From Notospermus geniculatus (Eukaryota; Nemertea; Pilidiophora; Heteronemertea; Lineidae), in contig NMRB01002705.1 of assembly GCA_002633025.1 (NCBI GenBank), forward strand, positions 13,774 through 77,773: a DNA stretch of 64,000 nucleotides, in the 5' to 3' direction. The notes beneath the pieces were generated by a model. The model ran no database searches. It was given only the letters and a program-made list of their open reading frames with translations, and was not told the origin of the DNA. The position numbers were made by a program, and so were the translations under genes. Every line of letters begins with the position of its first letter. Position 1 is the first letter of the stretch. Below are positions 30,650 to 42,259 of the stretch, piece by piece.

Positions 30650-32995
30650 TCTATGAAAAGAGAAGATACTTTATTTTGTCAGACATCAAACAAATTCATT
30701 ATCTGAGTTGTACTGTGCATAACATGAAATTTGGAAAGTATGTGAAGTTTAGTGCAATGAGTGAAAAAGACAGAGTTTCAATTGCATGGTCTTCACACTA
30801 TTTAAGCAGTCTAAATTAGCTGGTGGTCAGAATGTCCTGAAATTTCGATCTTGTGGTGGTAACAGTATGGCTAGAAGAATATTTAATGTGACCATCTATG
30901 AGTGAGTCTTCTGACAGAAGTTCGGTTACAATGGGCAATTCACCATTATTCAGTTTCTCATGACTTATGCTGTGACCAATGACATAACTAATTGCTGAAA
31001 GTTGAGTTACCCATCAGAGCTAACTTGCATGAGAAAACTCTCCTGTGGATCTGAGCATTTTTAGAGAAGTACAGTACTGTGAGTTGGGCACCTGAAGCTG
31101 CCAGTATGGGAAGATTTTTAGCTACTGGATCAGAAATAAGAGTAATCAGTTAAAATTGTAATTTGTATAGTTTTACATACACTTGATTAGTGAAAGATAT
31201 AGTTTCGTGACTTTCAAGAGATGGAAAACACTGTACAATTCAAGAGTAATGGTTTTCATTAAGTCTGTTGCTTACTGCTAAGAAATGAGATTGTTAGTGG
31301 TATTTTTCTGTTTCAAGAATTTGCATTTGTTGTATGGACATCTAAAGTTGCGAACTGAGAGAGTGAAAAAAGCGGTAGCTGGTGTTGGTGTACATTTCAT
31401 GAAATGTTGCAGTTTTGATGACATCAGAGCAGTTGACATACTAAAATTCCTCATGGTTACCATTCGGAACACCTCGGGTCTTTCCGTCATTGTTCGGGAA
31501 AGCCCCTCGGATGTCATACAGTCATTCGCGGAGCGATTCTGGTCGTGATCACGACCAGAATTGTTAGGCTACCGCGTCACTCATGACAAGTAGCCACCTC
31601 CGCGAACAAATATAACACCTGCAAACCCTGGCTGTCTGAAGGCGAGTTTATCGCTCAAATATCAATAAATTGGTATATATTTGATACGCTGTATGTAAAC
31701 TTGGAAGTGACACGCCAGTAAGGTAGTTATTTACACATTTTGGTGATCATGCCGGGCAAGTGGGAAAGTAGCTCTCGCCACTAACGTATAATATACGTTG
31801 TGATGAAATCCCCCAAATAGTTACTCGCTAGAATTCACGTAAAACGCATGGACAGCATTGAATCAGTACACTATTGACATCATTGAGGACTAAAGTAAAC
31901 AAAATGATCATAAAATGTGCGAGTTTCGTCATTTCAGTGCTATATATTAGCGAACTATTTCTTAGCGGAAGAACACTCCGCCAGTCTGCGTAATCGGCGC
32001 GCCGCATCACATATCCTTCCATTTCAATATGGCCGCTTTTGTATGACATTAGAGATTGAAATCTGACAAAGTTTCAAGCTCTAAGTTGAGAATACATGGT
32101 TACGTGTGTGGTATGAGCTATTTCTATTCAGAGAAACTTACTTGAGATATGGGATTTTCGTTTATGTATTTTTTTGTCAATTATGCGAACAATGCATATT
32201 GTATTCTCAAATCCTAATAATCTATTTCATTTTTTTAGTACAGTTCTTAATGGTTCTAATAGACCTGACATAAAATGCCTCGGTTTCAAACATGATTTGT
32301 TTGATATGAAATTGTCTGTTTGAATACGAATTCAAACCACTCTATGTCTTTAGTAACTTCCACAAAATTGGAATGTTATTCTAAAAATACGTGTAGTGCA
32401 TGGATGCTGAGAATTGCTGAAAAACACTGAACTTCGGATCGGGTTGTTGGAACTTTCTGTACTTGGTTATTCTATATTGTTGTCTTGACTGGTTCAAATG
32501 AATCATAACATACAAATTGATTTATGTAACAATAGGCCTAGAGAATTATTCAGAAAAGCAAAACAAAGCTACTAAATGTTATTTTATTTTACTTACTTGT
32601 AACATTATGAAATAGATAGATAGAAACGATGGTGATTACTGAATAAAGAATGGTGTTTGGTGGATATTGAATTGGATAAGTTTGTGGTCTGAGTACTAAG
32701 AGTCATGTACAATGACAGAGAAAACATTCTGGCTTATGTTTGTGTACAGATGGTCTAACATACTATGATAGTCAGTTGTTTCTTCTTGTATGAATGGTTT
32801 GCATTCAAAAAGGGAAAATATTCTGTCTGAGATTATTTGAAATTCGTGACATTTTGCAATTGCAGAGAGACACAATCCCAGTCCAAATGAAGACCCCATG
32901 CAAAATGACAAAGCCGACAAACAACATTAAGTCATGCAAGTTAAGAAAAGCTGTGGAAATGAAAACTGACCAAATAGCAATCACTAGTGAATTAA
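30650..32995. other. No gene recognised
   Basis: A 2.3-kb A/T-rich stretch with short ORFs only. A perfect 20-bp palindrome (CTGGTCGTGATCACGACCAG) is at 31540-31559. No transposon domain or convincing exon is seen; it may be intron or intergenic. Confidence 0.5.
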
Positions 32996-33001
32996 ACATA
33001 C

Positions 33002-33609
33002 CTTTTCTCTCCAGGGAAACTCCCCCGTGCCGTAGTCATAAGTCACTTCTTCTCCAGGATGGATATCAGGAATTGCAAATAAGCAAAGGTGCGGGTCATC
33101 ACAGTCAACTAGTTTAACCCTTGCCCTTGGGAAGTTGTGAATGTGATCATCATTACATAATCGTGCGAATGACCCGTCGTCTTCTGTGGCATCAATACTG
33201 AAATGGGAGGCAATAAATCAATCAGTCACTTTAGTAGAATTTTCCAGGGCTTAGTACGCCAAAATTGTTGTCGGCCGCTTTTTTCATTTTTTAGAGGATT
33301 TCAGATTTCTAGTAGAAAGCATTGGCAGAAGAATAGGCTATAAATTACTTAGAACAGCCCTTGTTCGAGCCATCAGCCAAGTCTTACTAGCCAGAGTGTG
33401 TGTGGTGAGTGGCTAGCGGAAGTCTTGACTTTCTTATAAAGAGCGTTAGAAAACCTACATTGTAGATGCAGCAGCATTATTTAAGGAATTCTTACCACAT
33501 TGCCTTTTTCCCTTGTACGAAAACTCAATCATATAATTCCCATCGGCAGGATCCTCCCGCAACAGGGCTTTGGTCTCATTCCTCTTCATACACTCCACAC
33601 AAAGCCCTG
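33002..33609 (-). pseudogene. SET-domain methyltransferase fragment (KMT5A-like)
   Basis: Exon one (about 33609-33496) reads LCVECMKRNETKALLREDPA and DGNYMIEFSYKGKRQC after an acceptor (TTTCAG). Exon two (33197-33002) reads IDATEDDGSFARLCND, PHLCLFAIPDIHPGEEVTYD and YGTGEFPWREK between TTTCAG and GTATG. Motifs CIDAT, LFAxxDIxxGEEVxYDYG are the SET core that binds S-adenosylmethionine and lysine; KMT5A-type proteins are the closest I recognise. Joining at the visible sites leaves the wrong phase (one leftover base where two are needed), so there is an indel at the junction or a decayed gene. Upstream exons were not found; the next DNA is repeat and a gap. Confidence 0.65.
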
Positions 33610-33821
33610 CTGAAATTGGGCCTCCCAGGCAAGCATGAGGCGGTCAGAAAACCATTGCCCAATCAGAATGCAGCATTTTTAGGGTGTGAATACTAAATAA
33701 GAATGACTCATAATGACAATCAAAAATAATAAGAATCTTTCATATACATAGGAAGAACCTCTGTGATAAAATTCAGTCAATATGAAAAGATGTAAGTGAT
33801 TTGTAAAGCACAATACATGTA

Positions 33822-34989
33822 CTTTAAAGCCCCACTGTATTGAATTTTGCGATATTTTCAAAATGTTAGGAGAGAGCACAAAGAGGTCTCATAGCCTTGT
33901 GAAGGTCCCCAAAATGCTTGTCTGATACGTACTTCAGAGAATCAAGGCCTAGTTTTCAGCACACATTAGAAAAAACGAAAGGGAGAGCTCTAATGTATTC
34001 AGATGGAGCGCAGTACATTTTACACTACGNNNNNNNNNNNNNNNNNNNNNNNNNNNNNNNNNNNNNNNNNNNNNNNNNNNNNNNNNNNNNNNNNNNNNNN
34101 NNNNNNNNNNNNNNNNNNNNNNNNNNNNNNNNNNNNNNNNNNNNNNNNNNNNNNNNNNNNNNNNNNNNNNNNNNNNNNNNNNNNNNNNNNNNNNNNNNNN
34201 NNNNNNNNNNNNNNNNNNNNNNNNNNNNNNNNNNNNNNNNNNNNNNNNNNNNNNNNNNNNNNNNNNNNNNNNNNNNNNNNNNNNNNNNNNNNNNNNNNNN
34301 NNNNNNNNNNNNNNNNNNNNNNNNNNNNNNNNNNNNNNNNNNNNNNNNNNNNNNNNNNNNNNNNNNNNNNNNNNNNNNNNNNNNNNNNNNNNNNNNNNNN
34401 NNNNNNNNNNNNNNNNNNNNNNNNNNNNNNNNNNNNNNNNNNNNNNNNNNNNNNNNNNNNNNNNNNNNNNNNNNNNNNNNNNNNNNNNNNNNNNNNNNNN
34501 NNNNNNNNNNNNNNNNNNNNNNNNNNNNNNNNNNNNNNNNNNNNNNNNNNNNNNNNNNNNNNNNNNNNNNNNNNNNNNNNNNNNNNNNNNNNNNNNNNNN
34601 NNNNNNNNNNNNNNNNNNNNNNNNNNNNNNNNNNNNNNNNNNNNNNNNNNNNNNNNNNNNNNNNNNNNNNNNNNNNNNNNNNNNNNNNNNNNNNNNNNNN
34701 NNNNNNNNNNNNNNNNNNNNNNNNNNNNNNNNNNNNNNNNNNNNNNNNNNNTTGTCCAATTGGAATGCAATTAGTGGTTACCAGGCAGCCGTCTTGGAAA
34801 ATCGACGTCATAAATTCTCAAGCTAGAATGTTTTGACCTTGAAATTTTGACCATAAATCATGACCCTGGAACTCACGGCCTGGAGCATTTCGATTTTACG
34901 TTTGTCATTTGTTCTTCTGGTACGTTCACACAGGTGAGCACATGGTCCATGGACCATTTCATTTAGATTCAATACAGTGGGGCTTTAAG
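33822..34989. mobile_element. Element with CTTTAAAGCCCCACTG ends around an N gap
   Basis: CTTTAAAGCCCCACTGTATT at 33822 is mirrored by AATACAGTGGGGCTTTAAG ending at 34989. The left end continues GATATTTTCAAAATGTTAGG. The same left-end sequence is at 52784-52880 and, inverted and diverged, at 54700-54780, so this is a dispersed family. Most of the interior is unsequenced (34030-34751). A piece of the 54033-type palindrome (GCACATGGTCCATGGACC) sits at about 34936 just inside the right end. Confidence 0.7.
34030..34751. other. Assembly gap, 722 N
   Basis: Unsequenced stretch inside the repeat family described around it. Confidence 1.
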
Positions 34990-35540
34990 GTCAAACGGGG
35001 TAAAACCACGAAATTCGTAATTCTCCATGTTATCCTGCCAATACAGGGAGTGCAACTGGAGTATGGAACAGCCACCCCTGATTCACTGGACTTGTATTTC
35101 AGCAGGGGTTTGTGTGAGCGGATGAAGAGGAGCGAATATCCGCGTTCTAGGCCTAGTTAGGTTGATTACGCATCTCTCCATACAACACCATGTCAATTGA
35201 AATGAATTTTCTGCTGGTGCACTGTAGCCTTTCTTGTAGCGAGTAGGCCGTGGACGATGAAGAAATGTGACACGATGGTCATTCACGCAGCAATGAATGG
35301 TTCAAACCTTTATTCGTGAATCTGGTCGATTCCATAGGATTCAAACCGTCTTTTAAATCTCCCCTTGCCTATGCTTTCTTTTGTTTTATCATGACTTTTG
35401 ATTGGGTATAGTATTACCGATATTAATATTGATGTAATATTACATGAACCATCAAACTGCACCCTGCACTCCACTAAACACGGAATTTGTCATTTGTAAG
35501 GGGTAGCCATAATGTGTCTTCGGCCCGGCGGCACCTATCT
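34990..35540. other. Unassigned region with an exon look-alike
   Basis: At 35097-35140 on the plus strand, TTTCAGCAGGGGTTTGTGTG then AGCGGATGAAGAGGAG closely resembles the minus-strand start of SET exon one near 33609-33575, so an inverted partial copy is likely. On the minus strand 35286-35160 reads HRVTFLHRPRPTRYKKGYSA without a recognised family. Near 35500-35577 a sequence ends in (AAAT)n-type repeats, as SINE or LINE tails do. Confidence 0.4.
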
Positions 35541-35589
35541 TTATAATAAATAAATAAAAATAAATAAATAAATAAATGCAGACGAGTAG

Positions 35590-36425
35590 ACTCTTGATTG
35601 AAAATACTGACAGCAGCATTCGTGACTGTGACAAATTGTCCTGCTTGTAGGGAATGTCTGTCTGTTATCGCCATACGAACTGTTGCTGTTTTGTCTTTTA
35701 GGAACAGTTGACGCACTTTAGTTGGATGGCCCTTGACGTTCACTGTTTGAGGTGCATCGTTCTGGAAGATAAATGTAAATAAGTGTTATAAACTGTCAAG
35801 AGAAAGAAGCTTATAATACATTGAGTACATGTAGGAGCACTGCAAAGGAGTTATTCTTATTCTTATTATCATAATATCTTTTCAGCATTTACTATTGTGC
35901 AAGATGGCATTCAAAATGCAAATATCTCTTGATTTTTAAAAGAAAATTATATGTTCATATCACGGAAGAATGCAAGGAAGTGAAAAGAAACTTGAGAATG
36001 AGATTAATAGGAAATACCTGTTGAATTGTTGCTGTGACGGAGACCAATTTTTTGATCGGTGAGTGGCGAGCTTCGTCGATAGTAATCTGTGGTGCTGGTG
36101 GTGGATTTATAAGATATTTTGCACTCTGTATAATGTCGTCAGGGATCTTAGGGATTGGTGCAGTCTTGAATTGCTTCGTTTCAGTCAGGTGAGTGGTTAT
36201 CGATCCGTAGTTCATCATAATTATTGATGTATTCTCATGAATAGTCATTGCAAAGTTGTGTGAATATATGTACAGCTTGGCTGCTGTTGTTGTATCCGCA
36301 ATGGCGATGATCCACATGTCTTTCGATTGTGGGGTATCTTTGTTGATTATCTTTTTTGCGACTTTTATAACCTTCACTCTCAGTGGAATCTTCATCAGGT
36401 TATTTCCAGTTGCGAGTGCTTTCAT
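35590..36425 (-). CDS. OB-fold gene, copy II (domains A and B)
   Basis: The domain A exon (36425-36018) reads IPLRVKVIKVAKKIINKDTP, MWIIAIADTTTAAKLYIYSH, TETKQFKTAPIPKIPDD and ends with HSPIKKLVSVTATIQQ at a donor (CAG/GTATTT), phase 0. The domain B exon starts at 35761 after ATCTTCCAG and reads NDAPQTVNVKGHPTKVRQLF, LKDKTATVRMAITDRHSLQA and GQFVTVTNAAVS; its end is uncertain, close to an AT-rich tail at 35577. Strand patterns, W-x-V/I-x-x-AD and LKDKTAxV fit OB folds. The first Met is at 36425, right beside a dispersed repeat (36436), so the 5' end may be lost. No frameshift is seen in either exon. Confidence 0.55.
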
Positions 36426-36435
36426 TAGATTAAGT

Positions 36436-37340
36436 CCTTTTAGCCCGCTTGGCCGAAGGCCAAAAGGGCTGAAATGCTGTGCTTAGATGCCTTAGTGGTG
36501 GTCTGTCGTGCGTGCGTGCGTGGGTGCGTAACATTTTGCCGTGTCTGCACTCTATAGCGCCTTCAGTTTTTGACGGATCGTTTTCATATTGCATATGTGT
36601 GTATATGGCCCCAAGATCTAGGCCAGGTTCGATTTTGGGCGTGCTGCGACTCCTATTATGGCCACTAGGGGGCGTTTTGTGTAAAAATGAAAAATGGCTA
36701 TTTTACCCAAACGATTTGAGCTAGAATGCTCAAATTTGAACCGTAGGTACATCTAATCATGTTACATCATATATATAACAGGTTTTTGATTTAACCTAAT
36801 TTTGATGGGAAAAAAGGTCAAATAACGAAAAATTGGCCGATATTTGGGCTTTGTCTTGTCTGCGCTCTAGCGCCTTCAGTTTTTGACGGATCTTTTTCAT
36901 TTTGCATATGTGTATAAATGGCCCTAAGATCTAGCCCAAGTTCGATTTTAGGCGTGCTGGAATTTCTATTGTGGCCACCAGGGGGCGTTTTTGTGAAAAA
37001 ATGAAAAATGGCTATTTTAAGCAAACGATTTGAGCTAGAATGATCATATTGGAGTCATAGGTACATCTAATCATGTTACATCTTATATACAACAGCTTTT
37101 TGATTTAACCTAATTTTGATGGGAAAATAGGTCAAATAACGAAAAATTGGCAAATTTTTGGGCTTCGCCTTGTCTGCGCTCTTGCTTCTTCAGTTTTTGA
37201 CAGATCATTTTCATCCAAGTTTGAATTTGGGCGTGCTGCGATTCCTACTATGGCCACTAGGGGGCGTTTTGTGAAAAGTGCCTATTTTACACAAATGATT
37301 TGAGCTAGAATGCTTGAATATGAACTGTAATCATATGACC
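36436..37340. repeat. AGCCCGCTTGGCC dispersed repeat with about 310-bp tandem units
   Basis: Starts with a hairpin (AGCCCGCTTGGCCGAAGGCC then AAAAGGGCT) and a GTGCGTGCGTGCG run. Three tandem units follow, each with CTTCAGTTTTTGACGGATC, CATATTGCATATG, CACTAGGGGGCGTTTTGTG and ATGATTTGAGCTAGAATG, at about 36559, 36867 and 37187, the last shorter. The same family is at 63312-64000 and a relative at 47735. Confidence 0.9.
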
Positions 37341-38216
37341 TCAAGATCGAGGTGCCACAATTCCAAATTAACCAAGCGGGCACTGTGCCATTGGCACTAT
37401 TTTTTTCTGATGCCATTCTGAAAAGAGAAATATTACAAAATGACATGTTAATTTAATGTTCAGTATTTGAATGAAAAGGACATGACACTTTGCAAGGAAT
37501 TCATTTGGAATGAATGTATTATGCTTGGCTGCAAATAGGTTTGGTTTAGTTTCATCTGGAAATTGAAATATGTTGAGTTAATGTCTCCTGAGTAACCGCA
37601 ATCCCATATCTAGTTGTGAAATGAAATGATGAACATACAGGAAATAGGGAAGATCAGGTTTTAGGTGACATTGAGAGGTGAATAGTGCCGAAGAGGTTAA
37701 AGACCGCCTCCAAGTATTATGCAGTGAGAAGGGAACATGCAATACTCTCTGATAGGCCGGGTATTCTACTAGCCAAGTCATGAACTTCTGCTTGCTCATT
37801 CAAGACCTATTGTGTGGGTTATGTGGCTTGCCAGAAGGACAACTCCTGTCTCTTTTACAGGAAAACGGGGTTCCTGGTGCAAGAAATTTGAAGAAACTGA
37901 TCACAGTTGTGACCTTGATGGCACATCTTACGTCACCACTAGCTGTACAATTACCAATGACACACAACAATGGGGTGCAGAACAACGCATTACATCAGTA
38001 GTCCTCAACCCACAGAGTATTATGTGATGAACTGAGGTTGTTACGACTATGGTGAATGCCCAGGACACAATAACCTCATAAAGATCATAAATAGTGGGTG
38101 GTGCTAGGCCTTGCAGACAGGGTGCAGCTCATTTATTGGCCACTTCTATTGAATATCCCTGTGTCAGTCATGGCTGTGTGGAATATTTGGAACCGGTTTT
38201 ACATCGAAGAGGTTAG
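37341..38216. other. No gene recognised
   Basis: Short ORFs around 37580-38030 overlap on both strands and none has a motif. No repeat structure was seen. Confidence 0.45.
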
Positions 38217-38756
38217 AGTATGCGGCTTTGGCCTGTACCACACACCATTGTGCATTCAAACTGACATAGAATCGTAACCAGTGGACCGATTGATGTTCTC
38301 TTTGCAGATTTTTTAATGCGAGACAACCTCCCCCCCCCCCTCTGAAAACGCGATTTGGCTCTGTTTGAAGAAACGGAAGCAGCTACGACGACGCGACTAG
38401 CGCCATAAGTAAGAGTAGAAAACAGTAGCTTCATTTTCACCAATTTTCAGAAGCGCAGGAGCAACGATTATCGAGATATGGATGTTTGAAGATTGGCAAC
38501 CCGACGAAAACGTTGGCAGAATGCGACCATTTCCTCACAACTTGCATCTTCGGCTCTGGCCTGATTCTCTCACAGACATTTTAGAACAAACAGACCTGCA
38601 TGAGGTCATGGCCCATTTAGTTGCCTCCAGAATGAGTGCCTTGTCACCAGTTTTGGTTGCAAATTTAGGGAGCTAGGCGCATTTTTGTATAGACATAAGG
38701 AATTCATGTTACGAAATGTACACTTTTCAACTTTATCCGGGCTCCAAAGAGTTAAC
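38217..38756. repeat. Diverged copy of the 6385-7018 element
   Basis: Shares GGACCGATTGAT, GATTTTTTAATGCGAGAC, a C-run, and AGCAGCTACGACGACGCGAC with the earlier copy, in the same orientation, with internal deletion. It ends near AAAGAGTTAAC, so a TTAA is kept on the right; the left TTAA is not obvious. Confidence 0.85.
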
Positions 38757-39185
38757 TGGAGTGTTTTGTTGAAGGAGGTTCTCATTGAAATCACCAGTGA
38801 TTATGATGTGTTCAACTGGTAAGGACATATCACTCTGTAGAGCTTGCTACAAGATCTCACAGAATAGTGATATTTCATAGGCAGGAGGTCTGTGGATAAC
38901 AATGACAAGGGCTGAAGTGTTGGTGTACTGTATTTGAATTGCTGTGTATTCTAGATTACTAATGGGAAGTTTTACTTGTTGTGATAGGATATTTTGTCGA
39001 ACATACACAGCCACGCCGCCTCGTTGTTTTTGATAGAATGCACAGTGTTGTGTGTATGATGAAGATCTATTAGTGTTGTAAAAAATAAATTCTGGCAACT
39101 GAACTTGGGTAGTTTGTTCATCAGTAAGACATGTTTCAGAGAGACATAGCACATTAGCATGTGGAATATCCTGATTTCTTCTCAA
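38757..39185 (-). pseudogene. LINE apurinic-type endonuclease fragment
   Basis: From 39185 leftward: ANVLCLSETCLTDEQTTQVQ, LPEFIFYN, QRGGVAVYVRQN, ALVIVIHRPPAYE and, further left and in another frame, SLPVEHIIITGDFNENL. These are the ET, RGGVAVYV and GDFN blocks of the endonuclease of non-LTR retrotransposons. The start and the reverse transcriptase are missing, and a frame change lies near 38850. Confidence 0.8.
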
Positions 39186-39690
39186 GTCCTCAAAATTACG
39201 TTAGTTGTAGGTGAATACATGATGGAGTAATTTCCATCGTAGTTCAGCAGAAATGATTCTACTGTGTCACAGTCGTCGTTGTCTGTGACAGCATTCAGTG
39301 TTTCCTCCAAACACTGTTTGGAAAATCGGAGGTGTAGCCGTTGTTTCGTTGAAAGATCCACAAGTGTAGCATGACCTTTATTCACAAGTTACATTTTACA
39401 AATCATCTGCTGTGTGTTACAGTTCTCGCATCGCAACGTGGAGCTTGGTGATTAAGGTGATGCATTCAAGTACGAGCAAGAAAGGCACTCATAAAATTTA
39501 TTGATCTGAATGGCCAGAAGATCGGCGTTAATGCTACGGAAGTTGAAGAAGTCGATTGTTCTGCCTTGATGTGCTGAACATCAGTGGCTGGGACAGTATC
39601 TGTGGTTCTTGTTGTAGACAGATGTTTGTTGTTGTTGAACGTTTTGACAGCTATGTCAGTGAGAGTGTCGTGATTCACACAGGTGGTCAT
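39186..39690 (-). other. Coding-like segments, possibly OB-fold domain C
   Basis: 39385-39182 reads HATLVDLSTKQRLHLRFSKQ, CLEETLNAVTDNDD and FLLNYDGNYSIMYSPTTNVI. This resembles domain C of the OB-fold copies (LFVEELENVFHQ), but the match is weak. 39690-39470 gives a Thr/Ser-rich segment without motif. These may be exons of another family member. Confidence 0.3.
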
Positions 39691-40380
39691 TCTGCTAATG
39701 TATAAGTAATGTTGCTAAAATGCATTTCCCTGCCATTTGACACAGTCCACTTTTGGGGGGCGGGAACTTCTCTATTTTCAGAGTGGAGGGGAGGGATCAA
39801 TATTCATGTGTTTATTTCCATTCACTGTTAAGCAAACAGAAATAAAATATTGTTTGTCACTGCGTTTTGTTTAGTGGTCAAAGCCACGGTTATTTGGGGC
39901 ACATTTTTCCTCAAGTTGGAATTTGGGCACATGGTTTTTGATATGACATTAAATGTCGTACAGAGGGTGCAATCGAAAGGCCTGTCAATGTATAAAGGCT
40001 CTGCTAATTGAAAGTACTGTTAGATTTGGCGGGGAATTTAAAAAGTGTTCAAAGTAGGCAGTTGTTCATCAAAGTGTTATAACTCTTTTTCTCTTTTGAA
40101 TCGCTTCCACCACCCGTAAAAGGGAAAGTTCTGCCAAAGTCTCGCTTTCGGAGGCAGAGTTATCAAGGGGTTCGTTGAACATTGTCAAAATCGTGACAAC
40201 TTCCTCCCACTTAGACTGAACGTCACGGTCAGTCCATAAAACACTCGCCAGAATGACAATTGAATATAAGAATCCTCCACTGATTTCCATCAACTACATC
40301 ACAAAATATCGTATGAGATCCATTGACAAATATTGACAAATAGAATATCTACAATTACCCGTTGTGCCAGTATTTACCTA
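39691..40380 (-). other. Spacer with a small ORF of unknown nature
   Basis: An ORF at 40293-40069 (74 aa) begins MEISGGFLYSIVILASVLWT, which could be a signal or membrane segment, and ends in a basic KRKR. It follows the gypsy-like third ORF on the same strand and might belong to that element. The rest (39700-40060) holds a G-run and no gene. Confidence 0.3.
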
Positions 40381-40387
40381 TAAAATA

Positions 40388-41132
40388 CTAGTACCGGTAC
40401 CCATTAAATTCCCAAAGTTCGTTTAAGTGTCTATAATGACGTCTGAGTACGGGCATCCTTAAAACTAGCATTGTCTTTGAAAACGAAGGTCGACTCCTCA
40501 TTGCAAAAGATTCCATCAGTAAAGGTCCAGGTACGTGTTCTAAATAGAGTGTATGGTCGAGAAAATTCTTTCTTTGATCTATCACCTCTTCTTGGGGGGT
40601 TGGGCTTTGTAGCTTCAGGAATAAGGAACTCATCCCATCCCTTTCCTCATCCGTGACAGGAGTAGGTGTAGAAGGCAGGGACTTCTCCGGATTTTCCTCA
40701 TTGCGTTCTATATTGACAGTATCCATGGTAGTTGTCATTTCCACAGAAACAGGGGACTCTTCCTTCATAAGTTTTTCGATGGTACCAGAGATTGTTTCTT
40801 TGACCGGTGCTTCCGATATCAGATCACCAGGATCCTCTATCTCAATTTCTGCACCTTCTAATATCAGTCTGTGGAAATCTCCGGACCGGTATTCCTCCTC
40901 AAATTTCTCTACATTAGTTTTAATTCGTTGGGAAATTTGATGTTGTTTGTGCTCTACGATGATGTTGTTCGTGGCTTCGTAAAACTCCACGCTCCGACTT
41001 TGGGAACTTCTTCCCACAATGGAAACAGGAAAGTGAATTCGTCCAGTCTGGATGGGCCCTCTCTTTGAGCTCCATAAGCTGCAGTTTTGACAGGAACTTA
41101 TTCCCGCAACCGAAACATTTGAATTTCGTCAT
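40388..41132 (-). CDS. Third ORF of a gypsy-like element with zinc-finger start
   Basis: Two overlapping frames: 41132-40920 reads FKCFGCGNKFLSKLQLMELK and LSCFHCGKKFPKSERG followed by SHEQHH, that is, CxxC-based fingers. 41017-40388 reads SQRIKTNVEKFEEEYRSGDF, an acidic middle, and ends HYRHLNELWEFNGYRY. One frameshift near 41000-41050 would join them. It lies just downstream of an integrase on the same strand, where env-like or accessory ORFs of Ty3/gypsy elements sit. There is no membrane or envelope feature. Function is unknown. Confidence 0.45.
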
Positions 41133-41329
41133 TTCCTATAAAAACAAAACTTACGTTCAGTATATTACTCGTTCTCTTGGGAACCCAGATCTGCATGACC
41201 CAGTCACCTAATCTTTGAGGTACACTTCTGTTTCTAGTACTTGTCATCTTTGGGTTGTCAATATCGTCAGCTGTAGCATCAGTAGGCCTACCCACAGGTA
41301 CCTCCCCCCCCCTCCCCCCCCCCCNNNGG

Positions 41330-42250
41330 AGACATTTCTTCTGGGACAGCTTCGGTCGTGATGTGGTCTTTGGTAGTCCAGGTCTCAAAGTCACAACCTC
41401 TATAAGGCTTTAGTCTGTCATAATGGCACACGATAGGATTGGACTGAGGAGATTTCTGTAACCCATATACAACATCGTCTATTTTGCCGACAATTTGGAA
41501 AGGACCTTTCCAATGGCATTCTAATTTGGGACATACCCCTTTCTTCCTAGCAGGATTATATACCCATACTACATCTCCCACACTATAAGCAGAGCCGTAT
41601 CTCTGTCTATCATATTGTTTCTTCTGACGTTCCGTATTTTTCTTAGTTTCTAATCTAGCCATTTCATGAGCAGTAACAATGTTACCTTTCAAATTCTCGA
41701 CATAGTCGATCGGTTCGATTGAATCAGGGTCTTCAGCAAATGGAAAACCGGTTACTAAATCTAGTGGCAGTTCGATCTCTCTGCCTAACATTATCCGATT
41801 CGGGGTCTGACCCGTGGTGTCGTGTTTCGTGGCTCTTTTTGCCATCATGGCAAAAGGAAGGCACTCTTGCCAATCCTCCTGTTTACGAATGGTTTTAGCT
41901 AAAATAGCTTCAATGGTCTGATTCATTCTTTCGCATTGCGAGTTTGAATGTGGTCTCGTAGGACTAGTTCTTGTTTTCTCTATTTCCAACATTTTACAAA
42001 CTTCATTGAATAATTTTGATTCATAGGAAGCGCCACGATCGCTGTGCAGTTGTCGGGCACACCCGAATCTGCATATGAATTCTGTAACTATCTTGTCTGC
42101 GATTGTCTCCATCTCTTGACTGGAAATAGGGTATGCTTCTGCCCACTTTGTATAACTGTCTGTGACCAGGAGAATGTAACGGTTGCCATCTTTGCTTGTT
42201 GGCAAAGGGCCCATGCAGTGGAATTACTGCAGATTCTGTGGAAAACAACA
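41330..42250 (-). CDS. Ty3/gypsy-like integrase
   Basis: The integrase catalytic core is complete: D19 (LLVTDSYTKWAEAYPI), D59 (QLHSDRGASYESKLF) and E95 (NSQCERMNQTIEAIL), numbered from 42214, with exactly 35 residues between D59 and E95. A C-terminal domain follows (YSVGDVVWVYNPARKKG, WKGPFQIVGKIDDVVY, VCHYDRLKPY), the usual module that binds DNA. The reverse transcriptase and RNase H should lie to the right of 42250 but are absent, so the element is truncated there. On the left, a poly-C tract and a 3-base N run (41325-41327) make the end uncertain. Confidence 0.9.
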
Positions 42251-42259
42251 TTCAATTTC

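Noticed and set aside
35540-35580. CRISPR-like or minisatellite array
   Set aside because: Only an (AAAT)n tail; no spaced repeats anywhere in the window resemble CRISPR.
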